Shown here: in pieces, positions 8,348 through 16,642 of the stretch
How the letters are laid out: each line of letters begins with the position of its first letter
How positions within the stretch are numbered: the stretch's first letter is position 1
DNA from: Bacteroidaceae bacterium
Lineage (GTDB): Bacteria; Bacteroidota; Bacteroidia; Bacteroidales; Bacteroidaceae
Direction: 5' to 3'
NCBI GenBank assembly: GCA_023227685.1
Contig: JALNVG010000007.1
Coordinates: forward strand, 1 to 30,935
DNA length: 30,935 nt
Translations under genes and position numbers: made by a program
Notes under the pieces: model-generated
Told to the model about the DNA's origin: nothing
What the model saw: only the letters and a program-made list of their open reading frames with translations
Databases searched by the model: none

Positions 8348-9853
8348 TTATCCTTTATCGTTTTTATTCATGGCTATACGTGCCTGCAATTCCCAAGTAC
8401 GTATGCGATCTTTATATAAATTATTTTTGTTTGTCTTTTCCACATCAAGTGCGGCATCCGAATTGCCCTCCCAACGTCGGCAGAGATATAATACTTGATA
8501 GATGCGCCCTATTTGATATTGGCGTGACAGGGTAAGTCCTATCGCATAGTCTTCGCCATAACTGGTGTTCGGCATATTTATTTTGCGTAGTACCGGAGTA
8601 TAAAAGGCACGTGGGGCACCGAAACCATTGATGCGAAGTGCATTATTGCGTCCGTTTTCAGGCGTCCACTCTTTATGATCTATTATGCCGGGCGGCAAAG
8701 TTTTTTTCTCGAAATCGGTCATCATGTATGTACCTACGACCATTGCGCAATTTTGCTGATAAAAAGCTTCAACGATAGTCTGTAATGTATGTTCGTCATT
8801 ATACATATCATCGCTGTCCAATTGAACGGCAAATTTTCCACAAAGCGGATCATGCACACCCATGTTCCAGCATCCGCCAATGCCTAAATCATTTCGTTCG
8901 GGAATCAGATGAATCAATCGGCGGTCGTGAGAAAACTCGTGAATAGCTTCGGTTGTTCCGTCGGTTGAATGGTTGTCGATCACTATCACATTAAATTTAA
9001 AATCCGATTGTTGGCTTAAAGCTGAATGAATAGCATCACGAATAGTCAGTATTCTATTGCGTACGGGGATAATAATTGAAGCTTCATACTCAAAAGGATT
9101 GCTATCAAAAGTGATCTGCTCAAATTGAGGGCGCAGATAACCACCGATATTTTTCAGATGTTCCGTGCATGCCTGTTCCATTTCAACTTGTATTTCTCGG
9201 TTTTGGGGATTTACATAGTCAAATATCTTTTCTCCGCTCTTGCGGGTATCGTATTCAACTTCCGAATACAAATATTCGTTGATATGAACCAGTGCTCCTT
9301 TTTGAGAAAGCTTTAAGCGTAAATCATATAATCCGGCAAACTGATAATTGTTCTGCATGCGCGAAACAGCTTCTTTAAAAGCCGTGGAATTTAAAAAGAG
9401 TATTGAACCGAAATCAAAATCATTGCGGAGACTGCCCGATTGATAATCGATGACAGGCGAAGCTTCTTGTTTGTTTTCTTTAACCTGATAACGGTCGGCA
9501 TAGACCATACCGGCATTAGTGTCTTCGGCAATTCGGAGCATCCGCTCGAAAGCGAATAGTCCGAGCTTTAGAGTGGTTTGTTTGGTATAAAGCATCAGAT
9601 AATCAGTATCCGCGCGGGCTGCAATAGTTCGCATGGTTTGGCTGGATTCTAATCCCGAAACATGCAATACCTGACAACCGGAAATTGATTCTTTGCAAGT
9701 TTTATTTATTGGTAAACAAGATTCTGTTGTCAATAGATAAATCTTGTTTACCGCTGTTGAGGCCTGTAATTCTTTTATAGTCTCTGTGACCTGTTTCGAA
9801 CTCGAATAAGGGATAAAACAATTTATTTTTGTTTTCATATCAAATATTTTCAT
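8348..9853 (-). CDS. GT2-family glycosyltransferase with an extra N-terminal GT-like half
   Basis: A 501-residue protein without membrane segments. Residues ~257-470 form a standard GT-A family 2 domain: ASIIIPVRNR (259-267), VIDNHSTDGT (291-300), GCWNMGV, and the metal-binding DxD region QLDSDDMY (D346, D348, D349). Residues ~8-200 resemble a second, degenerate GT2 half (INCFIPYSSSKQ, ADTDYLMLY, GMVYADRY, FGSILFLN) lacking an intact DxD. It is unusual in a muramic-acid salvage operon and may use a nucleotide sugar linked to the DUF4922 enzyme next door. The start is taken at the first Met, 10 bases after the amidase stop; a second Met five codons later is equally possible and neither has a strong ribosome site. 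Donor and acceptor are not predictable. Confidence 0.88.
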   Translation of the reverse strand: MKIFDMKTKINCFIPYSSSKQVTETIKELQASTAVNKIYLLTTESCLPINKTCKESISGCQVLHVSGLESSQTMRTIAARADTDYLMLYTKQTTLKLGLFAFERMLRIAEDTNAGMVYADRYQVKENKQEASPVIDYQSGSLRNDFDFGSILFLNSTAFKEAVSRMQNNYQFAGLYDLRLKLSQKGALVHINEYLYSEVEYDTRKSGEKIFDYVNPQNREIQVEMEQACTEHLKNIGGYLRPQFEQITFDSNPFEYEASIIIPVRNRILTIRDAIHSALSQQSDFKFNVIVIDNHSTDGTTEAIHEFSHDRRLIHLIPERNDLGIGGCWNMGVHDPLCGKFAVQLDSDDMYNDEHTLQTIVEAFYQQNCAMVVGTYMMTDFEKKTLPPGIIDHKEWTPENGRNNALRINGFGAPRAFYTPVLRKINMPNTSYGEDYAIGLTLSRQYQIGRIYQVLYLCRRWEGNSDAALDVEKTNKNNLYKDRIRTWELQARIAMNKNDKG

Positions 9854-9863
9854 GATCCGTATT

Positions 9864-12860
9864 TTATCTTTTAAAAAAATCCAAGATTGATTTCATCAAT
9901 TCTTCTCTTTCCGTTTTTGTGCGCAAAGATTCAAACGGGAACCCGAGTACACATGTCTTGTAATAACCTTTATATGCAATGCCTGCGCTCAAATTGTTTT
10001 CCGTATACCGAAAAATGGTATATGCATCTTTTGAAGCAGGTTCGATGGCATCCGGTGATTCGACAACGTATGATTTAGAATTCGGCTTATTGTAAAAAGA
10101 ATAATTCCCCGCGAAGGACGTAAAAGGGGAGTGTACACATTTTACTGTGTCATTGAGAGCCGCGCGTCCGGTTCGCCATTTGTACTTTAATGTTCCCGTT
10201 GCAAATTCTGCATCGGCGGCAATAGGTTTTGTTAATCCGTTTGCCCAAAGATCAGTGCCGACAAATGCACCCGAAACAAAAAAACTTCCTCCTGCCTGAC
10301 AGTAATCTTTGATCTTGTTTTGCATCGTTTTGTCGAAAGTCTTGAATTTGAGCGGAGTCACTCCACCACGTCCCATCTTTGTTTGACATTCCTTACCGAG
10401 AATCAAGTCGACTATGTGGTAATCCTTTAAATTGACGAGTCCATCTTCTACAGCTTCTTTGCTGCAGGAAGTAAAAGAGTCTCCGCTTTTCAATATTGCT
10501 TCACCATGTATGGCAGGATAATCGAAAGTGTTACCTGCGATCACCGTCTTTTCATAAGTGGCATAACTGTCTCCGAAACCGGATGCATCATTATTCGTCC
10601 ATGGTATCTTTCGGCGAAATTCCTTCATCCGGCCAACATAACTGATATCTTTGATATAAGGTACGCCGTGATCCCATTGGTCAAGAAATCCCGCCAAGGA
10701 ATCGGCTTTGGCATCAAAATCGGCCGGTGCGCTGATACGGTCGAATCCATTGATGATCAGTACGGTTTTATAGGATGAAGAGTCTGCTTCCGTTTGCTTA
10801 GCAACGCCTGCCGAAAGAATTTCCGAAGGGAAACTTTCACCGCCTTCGTTGAGTGCGGTTACCTTAAAACTACAAACTTTGTTTGTTGGTATCGGACATT
10901 CATATGTGGTACCTTTTACTACAGTTCCATTATCAAAATCATTATTACCTATGCGTGAGTATACAATATATCGTTTGGCCTGAGCTGTTGGCTCAAGAGG
11001 GTCGTTGACGGGTGACCAGGAAAGTCTGACTTGATGATCGTCGGTAAAGCCCAAACTCAAATGGTTGACAGGCAATGGCTGTACGATATGTTTTGTTTTA
11101 CCCTGCGAATAAAGAAACTGGAGTATACCCTTATAAATAGCTCTGCTTACGGTAAAACGGAAACGGGGATCGAGTCCGTAACGCATGTCTGCAAAGTTTT
11201 GGTGTGATAATAATTCGAGTAACATTGTTGGTACACGAGGCACGCGAGCTTCGTAGTAAGACTTGTTCTTCATACCGCGGCGGGACCAGTTGGGTTCATA
11301 CAATTTGCGTATATCATTCGTAATGGATGACATGACCAAATCTGTCAAATCACGTGATGCATAACGGGAGGATCCGTTGGCGAAAGTGCCGTTATAGGAA
11401 TCTGTCTGAAAAATACCTAAGGTTCCTACGATAGAGTCGCCATAAAAAGTACCGGCATCCGAATGAAAGGCTAAGGCCATATTGATCGGAATATTCAACC
11501 CGTTTTCATCCGGCACGCCTATTGAGCCGCCTGCCAAATAATTAACCCATTTGCCTCGTGATTTATAATCATCGCTGTAATCTGTTTCTCCATGGCTGTC
11601 AGAATAAATACTATCCGGCATGCCGGCCCATTGCAACCAATATCGGGCGCCTTCACAAAATCGCGGATAACCGCTTGTCTGTTCGGGGTAATTGAGGGAA
11701 GGCACACCACGGGCAATGTTGCCATGACCGCCACCAATCTTTATTGCGTCTGCAGTAATGATCCGATTGGATTTGTGCGAACTGTTGCTTAATACAATTT
11801 TATCCGATGATTTTCCTTGATTAAAATTAAAAGTGCCCAGATATATCCATGTGCTGCCGCCCATTTGTTGGTTAACCCTAAAACTAGTGATCTCTCCTTT
11901 ATGATAAACAGTATATAGGGCATCGTCCGTACTGTTTTTTACTGTTTTATAAGATATATATACGGCATATTTACCGGATTCCGGGATGTCTGGTATCCAC
12001 TCAATACGGCTACTGTTTTTATTGCCGTTCTTGACGGTTAATGTTTGCCGATAGGTACCATCTTTGAAAGGATTCTCAAAATCCTTGTATTGTTCTTTGA
12101 GATGAGCAAAGCCTTTTTCCGAGCCTGTTAGCCAGGCGTACTTACCCGAATGTTCGGAATAAACAGAATTACTTTTCAGTCCCCGGTCATTATCAATTAT
12201 TATTTCTTCAGTTTGCGTATCTCTTTCTCTGGGTAGCAATACCGTAGCCCCCGCATTTTCAAGCATTGGTACCAAAAAAGGCAGTACATAACTCTGTGTA
12301 TATAAATCTTCTACCGTTTCAAAGATGCGGGCACGCTGCCACTCCCATCTGTCGAGTGATGAATTGTAATAAAGTCCATGGCTTTGCCACATGGCGATAT
12401 GCTTGTTTTGCAGTCCGCAGGAAGGCGCGTAGGGAACAGAGATACGAGTGATCAACGGAACTTTAGAGGTGTTGGCAAATACTTTGATTTTTTTATCTTT
12501 TTCATTACGCAAAGTCAGTGGAATCAGATCTTCTATCGGCTGTTTGTCTGTGCGTATTACTAACTTATATTTGGAAAACCGGCGGGGAAGAAGTGCTCTG
12601 ACACCTTGATATATCTTTGCTACGTTATCTTCACGAAAAGGGATATAGGAAAAATCGGCATTTACGTCAAAGATCAAAAGGTCCGACTTTATGTTTATGC
12701 CTTCTATATGTATTTTTGTATTACATACTTCCTTGGTTGATATTTCAGTTAAAAAATTCGTTACTTCCGTGCGGACTTGACCCGGTAATACCTGTGATCT
12801 TATTTTCTGCAAAGGCAGGCAGGTGATGATAAGTATAAGAAAGCTATAATATATTTTCAT
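9864..12860 (-). CDS. Secreted multidomain N-acetylmuramoyl-L-alanine amidase with golvesin/Xly-like insert and Fn3 domain
   Basis: A 998-residue exported protein (signal peptide ~1-22). An N-terminal domain (~25-150) is followed by an Amidase_3-like zinc hydrolase split in two: AMWQSHGLYY (H161) and FETVEDLYTQ (E182/E185) with GATVLLPRERD, then AFHSDAG (H466) and TMLLELLSHQN (catalytic E549 expected). Between the halves, about residues 262-377 form a golvesin/xanthan-lyase CBD-like beta domain (NSSRIEWIPDIPESGKYAVY to ITADAIKIGGG). A fibronectin type III domain follows (~600-690) and then a ~280-residue C-terminal domain beginning KTVLIINGFDR. Such proteins are often mislabelled xanthan lyase. 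The likely role is removing stem peptides in the periplasm or outside the cell so that NamZ can act on bare glycan. It overlaps the symporter gene by 17 bases. Confidence 0.85.
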   Translation of the reverse strand: MKIYYSFLILIITCLPLQKIRSQVLPGQVRTEVTNFLTEISTKEVCNTKIHIEGINIKSDLLIFDVNADFSYIPFREDNVAKIYQGVRALLPRRFSKYKLVIRTDKQPIEDLIPLTLRNEKDKKIKVFANTSKVPLITRISVPYAPSCGLQNKHIAMWQSHGLYYNSSLDRWEWQRARIFETVEDLYTQSYVLPFLVPMLENAGATVLLPRERDTQTEEIIIDNDRGLKSNSVYSEHSGKYAWLTGSEKGFAHLKEQYKDFENPFKDGTYRQTLTVKNGNKNSSRIEWIPDIPESGKYAVYISYKTVKNSTDDALYTVYHKGEITSFRVNQQMGGSTWIYLGTFNFNQGKSSDKIVLSNSSHKSNRIITADAIKIGGGHGNIARGVPSLNYPEQTSGYPRFCEGARYWLQWAGMPDSIYSDSHGETDYSDDYKSRGKWVNYLAGGSIGVPDENGLNIPINMALAFHSDAGTFYGDSIVGTLGIFQTDSYNGTFANGSSRYASRDLTDLVMSSITNDIRKLYEPNWSRRGMKNKSYYEARVPRVPTMLLELLSHQNFADMRYGLDPRFRFTVSRAIYKGILQFLYSQGKTKHIVQPLPVNHLSLGFTDDHQVRLSWSPVNDPLEPTAQAKRYIVYSRIGNNDFDNGTVVKGTTYECPIPTNKVCSFKVTALNEGGESFPSEILSAGVAKQTEADSSSYKTVLIINGFDRISAPADFDAKADSLAGFLDQWDHGVPYIKDISYVGRMKEFRRKIPWTNNDASGFGDSYATYEKTVIAGNTFDYPAIHGEAILKSGDSFTSCSKEAVEDGLVNLKDYHIVDLILGKECQTKMGRGGVTPLKFKTFDKTMQNKIKDYCQAGGSFFVSGAFVGTDLWANGLTKPIAADAEFATGTLKYKWRTGRAALNDTVKCVHSPFTSFAGNYSFYNKPNSKSYVVESPDAIEPASKDAYTIFRYTENNLSAGIAYKGYYKTCVLGFPFESLRTKTEREELMKSILDFFKR

Positions 12861-14313
12861 TCAATAATTGCTTTTTTTTAGTCAGTAACAATAAACCGAT
12901 ATAAGTAAATAATGCATTAAAGATCAGGAGCTCATAGCTGAATTTATATCCGCCAAACCAACGTACTGAGTTTTCTTGTAAAATGAAACAAAGAATCGGA
13001 GCCATAATAGCTACCAAAGGAATATATTTGTCATATACCTGTCTTTTGGTAATCATCCCGAAAGCAAAGAGTCCCAATAGAGGGCCGTAAGTATAGCTGG
13101 CAAGAATATAAACGGCGTCAATCACGCTTGTGTTACTTAGTAAGTTGAAGACGAAGAAAAAGATGCCCATCACTATCGCCATGCCAATGTGAACACGTTT
13201 GCGAATGGTTACGATTTCTTGTTCCGTCTTGTTTTTTGTTCCTATGATATCAACCGTAAATGAAGTTGTTAAAGCTGTTAGTGCAGATCCTGCGGCAGAG
13301 AAGGCGGATGAAATCAGGCCGATAATAAACAATATGCCAACGATGGGGGGGAAATAATGACCCGTGGCAATCATCGGGAAAAGTTCATCACTTTTAATCG
13401 GATTTTTGATGCCTTTGCTTGCTGTAAACATAAAAAGAAGTGCGCCTAAAATAAGAAACAATGAAATAATGAAAAATTGTGAAATGCCGCTTATGATAAT
13501 GTTCTTTTGAGAATCTTTGAAATTCTTACAACTCAAATTGCGCTGCATCATATCTTGATCAAGACCGTTCATGGCAATTACCGTAAATATCCCGGCTAAA
13601 AATTGTTTAAAGAAGTAACGCTTGTCGTTTACGTCATCAAAGAAAAATGTATGCGATAAATTGCTGGCATTGATGGAACTGAACAAACTTGTGAAATTCA
13701 GTTGTAAATCGGATGCAATATAATAGATACACAATCCGACGGATACAATGAGGCAAAAAGTCTTTAATGAATCCGTCCATATCAACGATTTTACTCCTCC
13801 CCTGAAGGTATATAGCCAAACCATAGCTATGGTGATGATTACATTCAAAATAAAAGGCAGATGAAGTGGAGTAAAAACCAATAATTGGAGCGTCAGGCAA
13901 ACAAGGTATAGTCGGACAGCAGCTCCTAACATTTTTGAGATAAAGAAGAACCAGGCTCCGGTTTGATAAGAGGACATGCCGAATCGTTTTTTCAGGTATT
14001 CATATATAGAGACCAAATTCATGCGGTAAAATAAAGGAATCAGGAAAAATGCAATAATAAATTGTCCCACAATAAAACCGAGTACCATCTGAAGATATGA
14101 GAAGTTCTTGATTCCAACTATGCCGGGTACCGAGACAAATGTAACTCCGGATATGCTTGATCCGATCATGGCAAAGGCTACGACGAACCATGGCGATTTT
14201 CGATTACCGGCAAAGAATCCAGCATTATCAGCTCTCCTTCCCGAAATGTAAGATACGGTAAGCAGTACGATATAATAGGCAACAACAGTAATAATGACAG
14301 ATAATGGACCCAT
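12844..14313 (-). CDS. Sodium:solute symporter (SSS family)
   Basis: A 489-residue inner-membrane protein with about 13 hydrophobic segments. The N-terminus VAYYIVLLTVSYISGRRADNAGFFAGNRKSPW and the following FAMIGSSISGVTFVSVPG are typical of SSS permeases (LeuT fold). LISSAFSAAGSALTALTTSF is the conserved TM8-like segment that usually carries sodium-site serines and threonines. It lies 24 bases after namZ and overlaps the amidase gene, so it belongs to the salvage operon. By position it may import products of the secreted hydrolases such as MurNAc, GlcNAc or peptides, giving the operon two different transporters. The cargo is not recognisable from sequence. Confidence 0.9.
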   Translation of the reverse strand: MGPLSVIITVVAYYIVLLTVSYISGRRADNAGFFAGNRKSPWFVVAFAMIGSSISGVTFVSVPGIVGIKNFSYLQMVLGFIVGQFIIAFFLIPLFYRMNLVSIYEYLKKRFGMSSYQTGAWFFFISKMLGAAVRLYLVCLTLQLLVFTPLHLPFILNVIITIAMVWLYTFRGGVKSLIWTDSLKTFCLIVSVGLCIYYIASDLQLNFTSLFSSINASNLSHTFFFDDVNDKRYFFKQFLAGIFTVIAMNGLDQDMMQRNLSCKNFKDSQKNIIISGISQFFIISLFLILGALLFMFTASKGIKNPIKSDELFPMIATGHYFPPIVGILFIIGLISSAFSAAGSALTALTTSFTVDIIGTKNKTEQEIVTIRKRVHIGMAIVMGIFFFVFNLLSNTSVIDAVYILASYTYGPLLGLFAFGMITKRQVYDKYIPLVAIMAPILCFILQENSVRWFGGYKFSYELLIFNALFTYIGLLLLTKKKQLLNENIL

Positions 14314-14337
14314 TGTTCGGTTTACGTATTTATTTTT

Positions 14338-15504
14338 TTATTCATTATATAGTAGATATGGTCTGCGTTTGATTTTAAATTTCTCATCATCGTTTTTCCA
14401 CATCGCTTTTATTTCCGCAGCGCTCTTGTTTGCCTCTATCATCTTGCGCACATAGTCTACCCCGATAAGTAACTCAAAGAAAGGATGAAAAAAGTTATCG
14501 CCTATATTTAAGTTCTTGTAGGCCTTGATTACGTAACTTAAATCGAGTCCGTTATTCCAAATCTCCTGATCGGTGAGTCCACGTAAGTCGATGCCATAAC
14601 ATGTTTTATTTAATTGTGGCGGATTGTTTGCTCCAAGCATCTTTTGAGGGGTGAAATTAAAGGTATAGCCCATCATATTCGGATGCCCGTAGATTTGAAA
14701 CGGAGTTGTCGTGCCTCTGCCAATACTGATCGGTGTGCCTTCAAAGTAGCACAATGAAGGATATAGGTAGACCGATTTCATATTCGGCAAATTGGGCGAA
14801 GGTGCTATAGGTAGCTGATATTTTGTTTGATGTGTGTAGTTCTGACAGGGTATGATTTTCAGTTTGCATACTTCGGAGTCCGGTAGCCAATGTTCGCCAT
14901 TAATCATTTGGGCAAGTTCGCCAAGAGTCATTCCATAAACTACGGGAATAGGCAGACAACCAACGCCCGATTTATATTTCATATCAAGTATTGGCCCATC
15001 TACGTAAAAGCCGTTCGGGTTGGGACGGTCAAGGATGAGCATCGTTTTGTGATACTTCGCGCAAGCATCCATTAAATGGAACATGGTGATGTAGTAGGTA
15101 TAGAAACGTAGTCCGACATCTTGAATATCAACCACTAAAACATCAAATTTATTCATGATATTTGCTGCTGGTATCTTCTTTTTCCCGTTATAAAGAGAAT
15201 AGATAGGAATACCCGTTTTGGCATCGATGGAGTTGTTGATTCGTTTGCCGGCATCTGCATCACCACGAAATCCGTGCTCGGGAGAAAAAATAGTTACCAC
15301 ATGGATTCCATGTTCGACCAGAATATCAAGGGTTAGTTTATCACCCACCATACCGGTCTGGTTGGAAAACAAAGCAACTTTTTTTTGTTTTAAGAGAGGA
15401 AAATATGTTCCGGTTTGTGCGGCACCGATTATGATAGTTTTTTCTTTCGCCGTACAAAACAAAAAGCTACACATCATTACAGCGAATAATATATATATTC
15501 TCAT
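14338..15504 (-). CDS. namZ: Exo-beta-N-acetylmuramidase NamZ (DUF1343)
   Basis: A 388-residue exported protein of the DUF1343 family, shown in Bacillus subtilis (and later T. forsythia) to release terminal MurNAc from peptide-free glycan ends. Signatures: LFSNQTG (46-51), FSPEHGFRGDADAG with the conserved SPEHG glutamate (E76), DIQDVGLRFYTY, LDRPNPNG, and FEGTPISIGRGTTTPFQ. The frame is open to 15624, but I place the start at 15504, where a typical signal peptide (MRIYILFAVMMCSFLFCTA) begins; the extra 40 codons cross the promoter palindrome and look non-coding. It is the first gene of the nine-gene operon and generates the MurNAc that MurT, MurK and MurQ then handle. An 8-A tract near codon 40 is intact and in frame. 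Confidence 0.94.
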   Translation of the reverse strand: MRIYILFAVMMCSFLFCTAKEKTIIIGAAQTGTYFPLLKQKKVALFSNQTGMVGDKLTLDILVEHGIHVVTIFSPEHGFRGDADAGKRINNSIDAKTGIPIYSLYNGKKKIPAANIMNKFDVLVVDIQDVGLRFYTYYITMFHLMDACAKYHKTMLILDRPNPNGFYVDGPILDMKYKSGVGCLPIPVVYGMTLGELAQMINGEHWLPDSEVCKLKIIPCQNYTHQTKYQLPIAPSPNLPNMKSVYLYPSLCYFEGTPISIGRGTTTPFQIYGHPNMMGYTFNFTPQKMLGANNPPQLNKTCYGIDLRGLTDQEIWNNGLDLSYVIKAYKNLNIGDNFFHPFFELLIGVDYVRKMIEANKSAAEIKAMWKNDDEKFKIKRRPYLLYNE

Positions 15505-15507
15505 AAA

Positions 15508-15541
15508 ATATTTGTCTATTGTAGATACAATAGACAAATAT
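15508..15541. promoter_or_regulatory. 34-base palindrome at the namZ operon promoter
   Basis: Arms 15508-15523 and 15526-15541 are perfect 16-base complements (ATATTTGTCTATTGTA) around a two-base centre. The outer end of the right arm is part of a minus-strand TATATTTG (15535-15542), an exact Bacteroides -7 match, so the palindrome would cover roughly -12 to +21 and end 4 bases before the ATG. This is what an operator for a dimeric regulator looks like; a hairpin hiding the ribosome site is the alternative if transcription starts further upstream. Confidence 0.8.
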
Positions 15542-15562
15542 AAGAAACATTTTAATATCAAA
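15535..15562 (-). promoter_or_regulatory. Candidate promoter of the salvage operon
   Basis: The minus strand has TTTG (15559-15562) and TATATTTG (15535-15542) separated by 16 bases, shorter than the usual ~19-20. A second dyad, ATATCAAA (15555-15562) with TTTGATAT (15571-15578), overlaps the -33 box. The exact -7 match and the location just before namZ support it; the spacing weakens it. Confidence 0.5.
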
Positions 15563-15664
15563 AACAGATCTTTGATATAATTAAAGGAAAAGGGATTAAA
15601 GTAATCTGTTTGAAGATCAATCAAACAGAGACTTTTAGTTTAGTGTATTAAGCAGAATTTATGT

Positions 15665-16642
15665 TTATTGTAAAGTGATAGTTTTTGATGTTCCTGCACT
15701 GATGCCAATCATTCCGGTTCCCCCGTGTACATTACTTGGAAACTTGATGGGTTCGTTCAATTCTTCGCTGTAACTATCGGAGTCATACAAATTTAAAGCT
15801 TTCATGTAATAATATTCTACTTTGGTGATACTTATCAAATAGAATGTTTGTTTTATTTTTATACCGCTATCATCGTATTTGTAATAAGAATTATCAGATG
15901 AGAGGTATATGCCTTTATTGTAAACAGTCATAGTATAGGAGGTGTTTTTGAATCTTGAATCATCAAATACACCGTAAATATTATCAGTGGTCGGCAGTAA
16001 TCCGTCTTCGTCATCCTGGTCAGTTGATGGCTGCCCATCTGTCAATACGATATCATCATGATAAATCAAACTTCTTTCATATTGTGTTGTATATTCTTTA
16101 TAATCATCATAAGAATAAGGGATGTTCGTTATAGCAAGTAGGGACTTAATTTGATAATAATTGTCTTCGTCAGGTAAATCGCTGAAAGTGATTTTGTATC
16201 GTATATAATTATTTGTGTTGCTTTGATATGTGTATTTGACAGACATTGTATCTATTTTTTCAATAGCTGCCGGACGATGCGGAACGGTTACTTCTGCCCA
16301 AGCATGATAGGCACTATCTGCGGTAAAGGCATCAAAGCGAACTACATCATTAGGCTTGAAACGAGTGTTTATGTCGAAAAAACTGTATGAACTGTATGAG
16401 CGTTGTGAACTTATTGTTTCTGTCAATTTTCCATTGACGCGGATTTCCAATGAGGCATTTTCAACGGGGCTCGTTTCATATTTACCCGTAAAACTTAAAT
16501 ATAGTATATTGTTCAGGCTATCTGCATTGATGTATGCGTTCATTACAAGCAGTGTTGTATCATCGGAACTGTCCAGGGGAAGTTCTTTTGTGCATGATAT
16601 GGTAAAAATAGCAACAATAAAAATATAAATATAAGGTTTCAT
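15665..16642 (-). CDS. DUF4249 outer-membrane lipoprotein, partner of the STN-type TonB receptor
   Basis: A 325-residue lipoprotein with a short signal peptide ending in ISC (Cys17 lipidated); the residues after Cys are TKEL, with the lysine/acidic character seen in Bacteroidetes surface-export signals. The body is beta-rich with no catalytic motif I recognise and matches DUF4249-type proteins that sit downstream of TonB receptors. It starts 3 bases after the receptor stop codon, so it is almost certainly co-transcribed, and probably binds the same ligand at the cell surface. It is only distantly similar to its counterpart at 22927-23853. The ligand is unknown. Confidence 0.82.
   Translation of the reverse strand: MKPYIYIFIVAIFTISCTKELPLDSSDDTTLLVMNAYINADSLNNILYLSFTGKYETSPVENASLEIRVNGKLTETISSQRSYSSYSFFDINTRFKPNDVVRFDAFTADSAYHAWAEVTVPHRPAAIEKIDTMSVKYTYQSNTNNYIRYKITFSDLPDEDNYYQIKSLLAITNIPYSYDDYKEYTTQYERSLIYHDDIVLTDGQPSTDQDDEDGLLPTTDNIYGVFDDSRFKNTSYTMTVYNKGIYLSSDNSYYKYDDSGIKIKQTFYLISITKVEYYYMKALNLYDSDSYSEELNEPIKFPSNVHGGTGMIGISAGTSKTITLQ

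Noticed and set aside
9864..12860. Naming the large secreted protein a xanthan lyase
   Set aside because: The similarity is limited to the CBD-like insert; zinc-amidase motifs on both sides and the operon context fit peptidoglycan hydrolysis better.
15505..15624. In-frame 40-codon upstream extension of namZ
   Set aside because: It crosses the palindromic promoter region and precedes a normal signal peptide; the extra residues show no conserved pattern.
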